Source of the DNA: Pyropia haitanensis
Taxonomy: Eukaryota; Rhodophyta; Bangiophyceae; Bangiales; Bangiaceae
NCBI GenBank assembly: GCA_008729055.1
Contig: SDUX01000003.1
Coordinates: 1,116,001-1,180,000 of the forward strand
Length of the DNA stretch: 64,000 nt
Reading direction: 5' to 3'
The notes under the pieces are model-generated. The model had not been told where the DNA came from, searched no databases, and saw nothing but the letters and a program-made list of their open reading frames with translations. Made by a program: the position numbers and the translations under genes. Shown piece by piece: positions 53,237 to 63,336 of this stretch (positions are counted from its first letter, which is position 1; the number at the start of each line of letters is the position of its first letter).

Positions 53237-53883
53237 AGCAGCATGTGCCTGTGGGGCTAGATTGGGCGGGGGGGGGTGGTGGCAGTTTAGGAAGCGGGAG
53301 CGGGCAGCGCGCCGCTCCAGTCGGTGGAGAAGAAAAGAACCGCTACTGCTGCGCGCACCCTGCGTTGAGACGGAACAAACGCGCCCGCCTGGCCGAGCGT
53401 CCCTGGATGGCTGTGGACGGGAGCTCCCACGCAGCGCGTGCGGCGTATCCGGCGGGGGCGTCCGACGACCGGGACACCCGTCGAGGCGTCTGTGTGCCGG
53501 CGGGCTGGCCGGTGGGGTCGGGTGGCACGCCCCCCCCCCGCAGCGGCGGGTGGGTCCAGTGCTGCACACCCAACGGGATGGCTGGCCAAGGGGATGCGCC
53601 CAGTGGGCAGCGCGACACCGCCAGTCGGTGCGATGGCTGGGGCGGACAAGTTCGGCGCTCCAGGGATCGGCGAAAAAAGAAAAACGTACAATAAGGAGAC
53701 CAGCGATAGAGTCGAGGGCGGCCGAGGGTTTGCAACACGCAACGGGAAAGAGATGGGGCGGGGAGGTTGGCGTAGAAGCGGGGGAAAAAGTTGGGGAGGG
53801 GGCTGAGGTGAACCCAAAACAACAACAACAATGCAGGAAAGGGGAGAGAGGGTCAAGCCTACGAACGTCGCGCCATCAAAGAT
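53237..53883. other. spacer between convergent GT92-2 and HSP60
   Basis: 647 bp without a recognisable gene; A-rich near 53810-53840, consistent with the 3' flank of HSP60 on its strand. Confidence 0.5.
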
Positions 53884-53893
53884 CTACATCATA

Positions 53894-53943
<50 letters not shown>

Positions 53944-56155
53944 ACCACCACCGCCGCCGTCACTCTCCTCCTTGGGCGCGTCCGTAATCATGCACTCGGT
54001 GGTGGTCATGAGGCTCGCCACCGACGCGGCCTGCTCCAGCGCCGTCCGCACCACCTTGGTCGGGTCAATGATGCCCGCCGCGACCAGGTCCGTATACTCA
54101 TTCTTCTGCGCGTCATAGCCGAGCTTGCCATTCTCCGCCTCCGCCATCAGCCGCTCGACGACGACCGACCCTTCCACACCCGCGTTGCGCGCAATCGCAA
54201 AGCACGGCACCCGCAGCGCCTTGCGAACAATGTCAATGCCCACGTTCTGGTCAAAGTTCTCGCCCTTGAGGCTCTTGAGGGCGGTGGCCGACCCAAACAG
54301 CAGCGCCGTGCCGCCGCCGGGCACAATCCCCTCCTCCACCGCCGCCCGCGTCGCGTTGAGGGCGTCGGTGAAGCGGTCCTTGCGCTCCGACACCTCCACC
54401 TCGGACGCGCCGCCCACCTTGATCACCGCCACCCCGCCCGACAGCTTGGCCAGCCGCTCCTGCGTCTTCTCCTTCTCATACTCAGAGGAGGCGCCGTCAA
54501 TGGCGTCGCGGAGCATCTCGCAGCGCTCCGCGACCGCCGCTGACGCGCCGCCGCCGTCGAGGAGGATGGTGTCATCCTTGGTCACCGTCACCTTCTTGGC
54601 AGTGCCCAGCTGCTCGAGCGTCACGTCCTCCAGCTTGACGCCCAGGTCCTCGCTGACGAGCATAGCGCCCGTCATGACCGCAATGTCCTCCACATTCGCC
54701 TTGCGGCGGTCCCCAAAGCCGGGCGCCTTGACCGCCGCCACCTTGATGCCCAGCCGCAGCTTGTTGACAATCAGGGTGGCGAGCGCCTCGGACTCAACGT
54801 CCTCCGCAATGATCAGCAGCGGCCGCTGCGACTTCATCACCGACTCGAGGAGGGGCAGCACCGCCGCGACGGTGGACACCTTTTTCTCCACGCACAGCAC
54901 GTAGGCGTCGTCAAACTCGACCTTTTGGGACTTGGGGTCCGTCACAAAGTACGGGCTGATGAAGCCGCGGTCAAACTTCATGCCCTCCACCACGTCCAGC
55001 TCGTCGGCAACCGTCTTGCCGTCGGCAACGGTGATGGTGCCTTCGCGACCGACCTTCTCCATCGCGTCGGCGATGAGGGAGCCCACCGTCTTGTCGCCAT
55101 TGGCGGAAATGGTGGCCACCTGCGGTCACGGCACAACAGTCATCACAGGGATAGGGCCAAGTACGGTGAAGATGGGGCAGCAGTACCAAACAACACGGAT
55201 GCGTCACGAAGGACACAAAATAGACACGTCAGTAAACTAGGTCTCAAGGGATCCGTCCAACAAGCAGTGGAGCGTGCGGCGGAGAGTTGCGCGGGAAGCA
55301 GCAGCGTGCTCCCCACATCGCCCCGTCAGCCCCACGCCCCAGGAAGCAGCGCCGTCGCCAGGCGTGGCGCAGAGTCAGAGTAACTATGACATTGATTGAG
55401 TGATCGACATGCGTAAACACTTCAGAAAATGATAAATAGGTATCATCCTTTCTCAGGCAGCCGCCCCCGCCGCCAGCGGCCCCGCAAGGCCAGCAGCGGG
55501 CATGCACGGGCGTGGCGCACGCGGGCGGGACGCCCACACAGCCAGCCCGTGAGCGACCGGCCCGGCACCGCCGGCGCAGCAGCCGACACGCGCACACAGG
55601 CGCCAGAGCAGCAGCCCAACGTACCGATGAGATCTCTTCCTTGGAGTGGATGGACCGGGTCATCTCCTTGAGTGCGGCGAGCACCTTCTCCACCGCCAGG
55701 TCAATGCCGCGCTTGAGGTCCATCGGGTTCATCCCCGCCGCCACCGCCTTGATGCCCTCCGTGTAGATGGCGCGCGTCAGCACCGTCGCGGTAGTCGTGC
55801 CGTCGCCTGCAATGTCGTTGGTGTCCTTGGCCACCGATCGCACCAGCTGCGCGCCCACGTTCATGTGCTTGTCCGCAAAGTCAATGTTCCGCGCCACCGT
55901 CACGCCGTCCTTGGTGATCTGGGGCCCCCCGTAGCTCTTTTCAATGACCACGTTGCGGCCGCGGGGGCCGAGCGTCACCGACACCGCGTCGGCCAGCGAG
56001 TTGACGCCCCGCGCCATCAGGTCGCGCGCCTCGGTGGCGAAGCGCAGGTCCTTGCCGGTCGCCATCCACCGCGCGGTGGCGGCGGTGTCGACCAGCCGCG
56101 CCGGCGCGGCCGAGCGGGCGCCGCGGGCGGCGGCAGACGCGGCGGCGCGCAACAT
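53884..56155 (-). CDS. HSP60: mitochondrial chaperonin HSP60 (2 exons)
   Basis: Group I chaperonin folding proteins in the mitochondrial matrix with HSP10. Model complement of join(53884..55119, 55625..56155), 588 aa. Exon 1 begins with an Arg/Ala-rich presequence ([20 protein letters not shown]), then [53 protein letters not shown] and the ATP-binding [15 protein letters not shown]. It ends TCG|GTACGT. The 505-bp intron ends ACCGCAG and exon 2 reads [20 protein letters not shown], then the apical domain ([20 protein letters not shown]), [29 protein letters not shown], the chaperonin signature [16 protein letters not shown] and a (GGM)n C-terminus typical of the family. The presequence and overall identity favour mitochondria over plastid. 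Confidence 0.97.
53890..53942 (-). repeat. 9-bp repeat encoding the GGM tail of HSP60
   Basis: Five or so copies of a 9-bp unit (CATGCCGCC on the + strand) encode the Gly-Gly-Met tail common to group I chaperonins. Confidence 0.9.
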
Positions 56156-56453
56156 GGATGCGTGGGGGGAGGCGACGCGCCGGGGGGGTTGGGGGGGGGG
56201 GGGGGAAGCCGCGGACGGGGGTGAGGGGGGACGAGCGCGGCGGACGAGTGGGATGAGCTGTCGCGTGCCAGAGGCGACGGACAAGGCGGCCTGGCTCAAA
56301 TCGGATGGCACAAGGATCAACGGCGGTGCGGGGGACGCCGTCGGCGCCAACGGACGTCCGGGCCCCCCCCCCCCGTCCCGCGCTCTGCAGCGTTGATGCC
56401 GCCCGTTGATCCGCGCAACGACAGCCGACGTGGCGGTGGTCACTTTCCACCCC

Positions 56454-56466
56454 GAAGCTTCTAGAT
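56454..56466 (-). promoter_or_regulatory. heat-shock-element-like site upstream of HSP60
   Basis: GAAGCTTCTAGAT fits GAAnnTTCnnGAx, i.e. two full and one two-thirds inverted HSE units, 299 bp upstream of the HSP60 ATG. It lies at the border of the AT-rich region, where a promoter would be expected. Confidence 0.5.
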
Positions 56467-56650
56467 ACCATACATTTTCACATATATTTGTCGGATGGTC
56501 GCCCCATTTCCACTAGAGTGGGAGCGTTGATTGGCTGCAGTGGGCATTTGAAAAATAAAAAGTCCACTGATCGCGTATCATCGGCCACTGAAGCATTGAT
56601 TGCACCCACGACGCAATGATCCAAAGGAAAAAAAGCGGTGGTACTTTTCA

Positions 56651-56697
56651 CACGTTGTGAACACATAAAACGTACTTGATTGACACGTTGTGAACAC
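56651..56697. repeat. 14-bp direct repeat with 33-bp spacing
   Basis: CACGTTGTGAACAC at 56651-56664 and again at 56684-56697. It contains imperfect dyad symmetry. It lies just beyond the POLE2 stop. Confidence 0.85.
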
Positions 56698-56725
56698 GCA
56701 GAATGTATTTGTATGAGGAAATGGA

Positions 56726-59720
56726 TCACGCGGGTGGTGACGGCGGCCGTGACGCCGCCGTGGCCGGCGCGTCGGCCTCGTCCGCGGGCGGCGCATCCTC
56801 GTCCATGGCGGCCCCGTCCGCGTCCGCGGCGTCCGCGTCCATCGCCGCCGCGCCGCCAGCGTCCGCGTCCATCGCCGCCGCGCCGCCAGCGTCCGCCACC
56901 GCCCCATCCGCGTCCGAGCCGGCGGCACCACCGGCCGCCGCGCCGCCAGCGTCGGCCGCCGCCCCCCCGCCAGCGTCTGCCGCCGCCGCCGCCGCGGCGT
57001 CCACGCCCACGTCCGCGTCCATGGCGGCCGCGCCCGCCGCGTCGGCCACGGCCACGTCCGCGTCCATGGCGGCCGCGGCCGCCGCGTCGGCCGCGGCCGC
57101 CGCGTCGGCCGCCGCCGCCGCGGCGGCGGCCGCCCCATCGGCACCCACCGTCGGCACGTCCACGCCCGAGCCGTCGGCGTCCATGGCCACCCGCCCCGCC
57201 GCCGCCACGGCCGCGGCCGCCTCGGCCGCGTGCCGCGACCGCGCGTCGCGGTTGGCGGCGGCCGCCGCGTCCATGGCCGCCGCGGCGGCCGCGTCGGCGG
57301 CGGCGTCCGCCGCGGCGTCAGCGTCTGCCGCGGCAGCGTCTGGGCGGTCGGCGTCGGGGCGGTCGGCGTCCATGGCCGCCGCGCCGCCCGCGTCGGCCGC
57401 CGCCGCCGCCGCAGCGTCGGCGCCCGCGCCTGGCGCGGCGGCCGCCGCCGCACGGGCGGCGGCGAGCGTCCCCCCGTCAGCGTCGGGAGCCCCCCCGGCG
57501 GCGGCGGACCCCCCCCCCCCGGCGGCCGCCGCGGCCGCCCCCGCGCCCGACGCGTCCGCCTCAGCGGCGGAGCCCCCCGCCTCGGCGTCCGCCGCGCGAC
57601 CCGCGCCCGCGACCGCGCCCGCGCGGCGGCGGCGGCGCCCCCCCGCCGCCCGCCGCATGGCGAGCGCGTAGGCCGACAGGCCCGACGCGTCCGAGCCGTC
57701 CGTGTCCGTCGCGCACCCGCCGTCCGTGTCCGTCGCGGACCCGCCGTCCGTGTCCGTCGCGGACCCGCCGTCCGTGTCCGTCGCGGACCCGCCGTCGGTG
57801 TCTGTCGCGGACCCGCCGGCCGCCGCGGCCGCCGCCCGCGCCGGCGGCGACGCGGGTGCACGCGCGGGTGGTCGCGGCGGGGCGTCGACGCGCGAGCCGA
57901 CCGCCCCCTCTGCCTCCCCCTCCGCCTCCTCCTCCTCCTCCTCCGCCTCCTCCTCCTCCTCCTCCTCCTCCCCAGGCTCGGTCAGGCGGCTCACCTGCAC
58001 CACCCCCTCCGCCGGCAGGACGACCGCAAAGGAGCGGTCCGCCCCAAACGACCCCGCGTTGACGCCCCAGGTGCCCATATAGTGCCCGCGGTACGCCGCC
58101 GCGGCAGCGTCGCCGAGCACCAGCACGTCGGGCGGCGGGTGCACGCCGAGGCCCGCGTCGGCCGTCCACAAGACGCCCCGGCCCGCCGCGGCGGCGCCGG
58201 GCCACAGGTGCGCCTGGTCCACCACCGTCTTGATGACGTGCTCGCCCAGCTGGCCGCCGCCGCCGCCACCGCCACCGCCACCGCCCCCGTCGCCGCCGTC
58301 GCCGTCACCGTCGTCACCGTCGTCGTCGTCGGCCGCCCCCGCCTCCTCCTCCTCCTCGTCGTCCCCGTCGCCGTCCCTGCCGCCGCCGCCGCCGCCGCCG
58401 CCGCCGCGCCGCCGCCGCCGCGGCGGCGGCCGCGCGACGGGCGTGGCGGTCCCCCGCAGCAGCGCGCGCTGCACGTCCTCCCGAAAGACGGTAAACGTGC
58501 GGCTCCCCCAGCGGAGGCGGCACGGGTTGGTGGCGAGCACCACCCCCGCCCCCCCGCGAGTGCCGACGCCAGCCCCGCCGCCACCGCCGACGGCAGCGGC
58601 GGGCGCGGCAGGGTGGTGCCCACCCCCGGGTCCCCCGCGCCCGGCACCAGCACCACCCGCGTGGCGGCGGCCACCGCCGGAAACTCCGTCGCGAGGAGCG
58701 TGCCCAGCGCAGACAGGCCGGCGGTGAGGGCGGCCGCGTCGGCCGGGTGGCGGCCGTAGGGGTGGGAGAGGAAGTCGCCCATGAGGAGGAGCAGCGGGGG
58801 GGGCGGCGAGCCCGCCAGCCGCGAAAACATGGACCGCAGCGCGGGGAGGGTGGCGGGCGCGTCGAGGGGGACGTCCGCGAGGAAGAGGAAGAGCGCGTCG
58901 ACGGCGGCGGCCTCCGCCGCCGCCGCCGCCGCCGCCGCCAAACCGCCGCCGCCGCCATGGATGGGGATGAGGGCGTCGGCGCCGCCGTGGCCGTCGACGC
59001 CGGGACCGAGCGCCGCCTGCGCGGCGACCCGCTCCTCGGCGGGCGGCGCGCCCATGCAGCGGACGCGGAGGACGCGGGTGCCGGCGATCGGGTCGGCGGC
59101 CGCGTCGGCGGGCGGCGGCTCGACGTCGTCGGCCATGGCCGCGTCGCCCATCCCCCCCCCCCCCCACCGCCGCCGCCACCGCCGCCGCCACCGCCACCGC
59201 CACCGCCACCGCCACCGCCACCGCCACCGCCGGCGGTCGTGTGGAGGGTGCCCTCGACAATGACAAAGGCGTACTCGGTGAAGAAGCCCGCCGTCGTCAC
59301 CGCGGCGGACAGGTCCAGCCGGATCACCCCGTGCGGGTCCTCGAGGTGCCACGCGCCCGCCTCGAGCTGCGTCAGCATGCCGAGCACCAGGTACCGCCGG
59401 CGGCGCCGCCGGGGCGGCCGCCCCCCCCCGCGGCGGTGGCGGTGGCGGTGGCGGCGGCGCCCCCCCCCCCCCCCCCCCCGCTCCTCCCACTGCTCCTCCG
59501 GCTCGACCGCCGCCGACGTGAGCGCCTCGATGGGCGTCAGCTGGAGGTACGCGGAGCCCCCCGCCGCGGACGCTGCCGCCGCCGCCCGTGCGGCGGCGCT
59601 GACCGGCGGCGCCCACCGCGGGTGCCGCAGCGTGCGCGCCTTGAGCCGCGCGTAGCGGGCGGTGAGGGCGGCGGCCTTGGCACTCGGCGCCGCGTCGAGG
59701 CGGAGGGGGCTCCGCGGGCG

Positions 59721-59755
<35 letters not shown>

Positions 59756-60310
59756 CGCCGTCGCCACACCAGCCGTCACCGCCGCCGGCAGCGTCGACGC
59801 ACGGCACGTCAAACGCCGAGATGACCGTCAGGGGCGGCGGGGGGACGCCCGCCCCGCCGCCGCAGCCGCCGCCGCCGCGGCCGTCACCCCCAGCCGCCGC
59901 CTCCCCCTCTCCCTCTCCCCCCGCAGCCTCCCCCCCCCCCTCCTCCTCTCCCTCCGAGTCGAGCGGTACAGCACGGGCGGGGCGGTACCCCCCCCCCCCG
60001 CCCCCCCCCGCCCCCCAGCGTCCGCAACGGCGGCGGCGGCGGCGGCGGTGGTGGCCGACACCGCCGCCACCACCGCCGCCGCGACGGTGGCGTCGACGAC
60101 CCACGGCGTTGGCGGCAGCGCGTGGATGACCGCGTCGACAAACGCGGCGGCGGTGGGCGCGGCGGCGCGGCGGCGGCCGCCCGCCGTTGCCGCCGGCGCT
60201 GCCGCCGCCGTGTAGGCGGCGAGGAGCGCGCGCATCGCGGCGGCGTGGACGGGGCGGCCGCGGACTTTGAGGCGGGAGAGGAGGGCGGCTTGGACAGCGG
60301 CTGTCGACAT
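56726..60310 (-). CDS. POLE2: DNA polymerase epsilon subunit 2, with acidic C-terminal extension
   Basis: B-subunit of replicative polymerase epsilon, nuclear. Four segments in three frames. (1) From ATG 60310: N-terminal helical domain (MSTAAVQAALLSRLKVRGRP ... AFVDAVIHALPPTPWVVDA) and PPVLYRSTRRE. (2) After C runs at 59988-60016: LTVISAFDVPC, AYLQLTPIEALTS, the OB-fold YLVLGMLTQLEAGAWHLEDP and VIRLDLSAAVTTAGFFTEYA. (3) After C14 at 59152-59165: phosphodiesterase-like domain LFLFLADVPLDAPATLPALR, LLLLMGDFLSHPYG and VVLVPGAGDPGVGTTLPRPP. (4) After C7 at 58549-58555: ATNPCRLRWGSRTFTVFRED, GEHVIKTVVDQAHLWPG, PPPDVLVLGD and VNAGSFGADRSFAV. All blocks follow POLE2 order. After the conserved end comes an atypical extension of roughly 420 residues: a Glu run, five ATDTDGGS repeats and an Ala/Asp-rich tail. 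Family members normally stop after the NPGSF block. Segment joins are inferred. Confidence 0.88.
57698..57817 (-). repeat. five 24-bp repeats in the POLE2 extension
   Basis: Five contiguous 24-bp units begin at 57698, 57722, 57746, 57770 and 57794, encoding GGSATDTD on the minus strand (one unit GGCATDTD). Unit copies differ at only a few bases, which suggests recent expansion. Confidence 0.92.
58549..58555. repeat. C7 run at third frame break of POLE2
   Basis: The readings ...ASALAGG and GGAGVVLATNPCRL are in different minus-strand frames on either side. Confidence 0.65.
59152..59165. repeat. C14 run at second frame break of POLE2
   Basis: Fourteen C followed by a (CCACCG/CCGCCG)n stretch to about 59231. 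The OB-fold reading and the MGDAAMADDVEPPP reading meet here in different frames. Confidence 0.7.
59988..60016. repeat. C12/C9/C6 runs at first frame break of POLE2
   Basis: Runs at 59988-59999, 60001-60009 and 60011-60016. Between the N-terminal helical domain reading and the VPLDSEGEEEGGG reading the frame changes. Confidence 0.65.
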
Positions 60311-61373
60311 GGTGGGTGGCAAGGGGGGGGGGGAGGTGGGGGGGCGAGGGAGGACGGCACGATGGACGAGTTGAGGGGGGGGCGTTGGCGGTGGGGGTGG
60401 GGCGGGTGATTGTGGGGGTGAGGGGGGGGGGGAGGGGGTGGGTGGGGGGTCGACGCCGTGCGGGAGCAAGCCAAAGGGCAAAGGCGGGTAGGGAGGGCGG
60501 GGGGGGGGGGGGGGCGAGGGAGGACGGCACGATGGCGGAGTTGGGGGGGGGCGTTGGCGGTGGGGGTGGGGCGGGTGATTGTGGGGGTGAGGGGGGGGGG
60601 GGAGGGGGTGGGTGGGGGGTCGACGCCGTGCGGGAGCAAGCCAAAGGGGAAAGGCGGGTAGGGAGGGGCGGGGGGGGGGGGAAGGCGCGAGGGAAGGAGC
60701 GGGCAGAGGGCACGGCCAGGCCGGGCGGGGGCGGGGGGGGGTGCCGCGAGACGGCACCACCACGGCGGCGGCGGCGGCGGCGTGGACCGGCGCGGGCGGG
60801 GGGCGGCCCCCCCACCCAATGCAGGCGGCACCCGCCGAGACGCGACGCGCCCGCCCCGACCGTTTGGCGCCAAGACCCCAAAAGCGCGGGAACGCAGACC
60901 GGGACGGGAGCCCAGCCGTGTTGGTGCCCGTCACAACTCCATGGTGTTAAACCAACAACTGGGCGGAATGCCGCTGCCAAGACCGCCGCCGGGCGGGGGC
61001 GGGGGGGGGGGGGGGGGGTGGGGGGGGGGGGGGTCGCCGCGGTGGGCGGGCCCACCGGGCCCGCGGCCCGCACGGCTGCCAGTCCCCCCGCCCCTCCCCG
61101 CGCACTGGCAGTCGCTGTCGGGCCAGCAGACCCCCCCCCCCCCCCACCTCCACCCCCAGTGGCGTGGCCGGCGCCCCTCCCCCCCGCGGCCCAACGGCGG
61201 CACGCGCGAGGCCGCGGCGCCGCCGCCGCTGGCGGCGGCTTTGGGCGTCCCCCCCCCCGCGCTCGCCACGCCCCTCCCCCCCCCCCCCACCGGCGTGTCC
61301 CCCCCACCCCCCCCCCCCCCCCTGCCCCGCGGCCACCGTCTCGGCCGCGCCTGACGCGGCGGCCGCCCAATCC

Positions 61374-61410
<37 letters not shown>

Positions 61411-63336
61411 GCTTGACAGCGGCCGCTGCGGCAGGGGGGGCGGCCGGCGGCGGCGGCGGCGCGGCCGCCGCGTGCCGCTGCCGCCGGTGCGGTGTGGCCG
61501 CGCACACCGCACCCGACCCCCACCGCCGCCGCCGCCGCCGCGCCTCTCGCCGCCCACCCCGAGCTGCCCGCCGCCCCCCCCGCAGGCCCTCAAAAAAATA
61601 CCAGGGCACCCCCCCCCCCCCCCCCCCCCCCCACCAACCCCCTCCTCCGTCCACGCCTCATCCCCCGTGCGCGGCGTGCCTGGCGGTCTCCCCCCCCCCC
61701 CCCCCCCCCCCCGGCGCCGACGCATACGCGCGCAGGCGCGCCCCGCGGACCCCTCGTTGCCGGCCACACCCCCACCCACTCTGGCGCGCTCCCCCGCCCG
61801 CCGTTCGCCGCTCGCCGCTCGCCGCTCGCCCCTCCCTCCCACCCCCCCCCCCGCCCCCCCCCCCCCCCCCCCCCCCGGCCCTCCCCCGCAGCCGCCCGCG
61901 TGGTCCTCGTCGCTCACCCCCCCCCACCGCCGCCTCCGCCCCCCACACACCACCAGCGCTCACCGCGAGGGTGCACGCGCGCGCGGCGCGGAGGCCGCCG
62001 CCGCCACCGCTGCCGGCTTGGCGAGGGGAGCGGGGGGGGGGGGGGGGGGGGGGGTGCGGGCGGAGCGCCGCGCGCCGAGGCGCGTCGTCGTGGCTCACGG
62101 CCGCCGCCGCGGCCGGTCGGGGGCGGAGGGGAGCGGGGAACACGGCCGTCGGCGGCGGCGGCGGCGGCGGCGCCGCCGGGTGGGCGCCGACGTGCGCGCT
62201 TGCCGCGTGTGCTGGCCGCGCGTGTGGGTGGAGCGGCGTGGGTGGCCGCGCACGTGCTTGCACGGCGGGAGGGGGCGGGGGGGCGGGCGCTGGCCGCGCC
62301 GCCGTCGTTGGCGGCCGCAGCCACTGGCCGGCGTGGGACACTGCGCCCAGTGGTCGGGGGTGGTTGGGTGGGGGGGTGCGCCGCGGTGGTGGTGGAGGTT
62401 GCCGCCGTGACGGGGGCGTGCACCTGCGGCTACGGGCGGCTGCCACCGGTTTGACCGTGCCGGGGGGGGGCGGGGGGGGGGTGGTAGTTTGGCCTGCTGT
62501 GCCGCCGCGTCGGGCGTCTGTCACCGCAGACGCTGAGCGGGGTAGTGGTGGGGGGGGGGGGGGGGGGGCGCCTCGTGCCGCCGCGGCACCCACCGGCACA
62601 CCCCGCCGCCACCGGGGCTTGCCGCCGCGGCACCCGCCGCCGTCGCCGCCGCTGCCGCCGCCGCCGCGGCACCGGCCGCTGACGGCGGCGTTGGCTGTCG
62701 GCGGCCCGGTGCCGCCAGGGGAAGGGGGGGGGGAGGACCGCCGCTGCCGAGGGGGGGAAGAGAAGGCGGGCGGTGGCCGCCGACGCACCGCCCCGCGCGC
62801 CGCCGCGCCGCCGCGCCACCGCGCCGCCGCGCCGCGCGCGCCGCGCGTGCCGCCACACCACCCCGCCGCCCCTGTCGCGGTGGGCGGCGGGGATCCGCGG
62901 TCGGCCGGGTCTGGGTAGCTGTACGCCGCCTCTCCCCACCCGCTCACCCGCCTGTTCTTTTTTTTTTTTTTTTTCCTCGCCTTTTATTCTTCCTCGGGTT
63001 CTGGTGTCAATCACCTGCCGCTTCCTCCCCCCCCCCCTTTCCCTCTTGCGCCTCACCCGGCGCTGCCGTTTTTTTTTTTTTTTTTTTGCTCCTCCCCCTC
63101 TGCCCTCTCCTTTTCTCCGCCATCCACCCCTTCCCCGCCTTTCCTTCCTTTGTGGCGGCGAGGCCGCGTATGAGACGCGAGCTCCCGGCGCGGGCGACGG
63201 CCGTACCTCTTGTGCCCCCCCGCTCCCCCGCTCCTTCACCCCCCTCCCTCGCGGTCGCGGCGGGTGCTTCCCCCTGCGGTGGGGGCAACCGGGCGGCGGC
63301 GGCGGCAGTGGCGGCGGGAGCCGCGGCGGCGGCGCC
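60311..63336. other. 3-kb spacer between divergent POLE2 and the right-end gene
   Basis: The POLE2-proximal 390 bp contain a 170-bp tandem duplication. The middle is C/G homopolymers and CCG runs without recognisable genes. 62940-63160 is strongly pyrimidine-rich, with T17 (62958-62974) and T19 (63069-63087), resembling an enlarged leader for the gene that follows. Confidence 0.5.
60341..60680. repeat. 170-bp tandem duplication upstream of POLE2
   Basis: Copies at 60341-60510 and 60511-60680 share GGCGAGGGAGGACGGCACGA at their starts and GTCGACGCCGTGCGGGAGCA internally. Differences are mainly in G-run length. A decayed third start is visible near 60685. Confidence 0.85.

Larger units (their letters stand above)
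56156..56725. other. HSP60 promoter and POLE2 3' flank
   Basis: 570 bp between HSP60 start and POLE2 stop, both on the minus strand. The HSP60-proximal part is GC-rich (pyrimidine-rich leader on the minus strand). 56460-56720 is strikingly AT-rich, with a heat-shock-element-like site and a 14-bp direct repeat listed separately. Confidence 0.55.

Noticed and set aside
56703..57671. Plus-strand Ala/Ser-rich ORF of 322 codons opposite the POLE2 extension
   Set aside because: The minus reading continues directly from the POLE2 core and is acidic and repeat-structured; the + reading is Ala/Ser/Pro filler. It is not fully excluded, so RNA strand data would decide.
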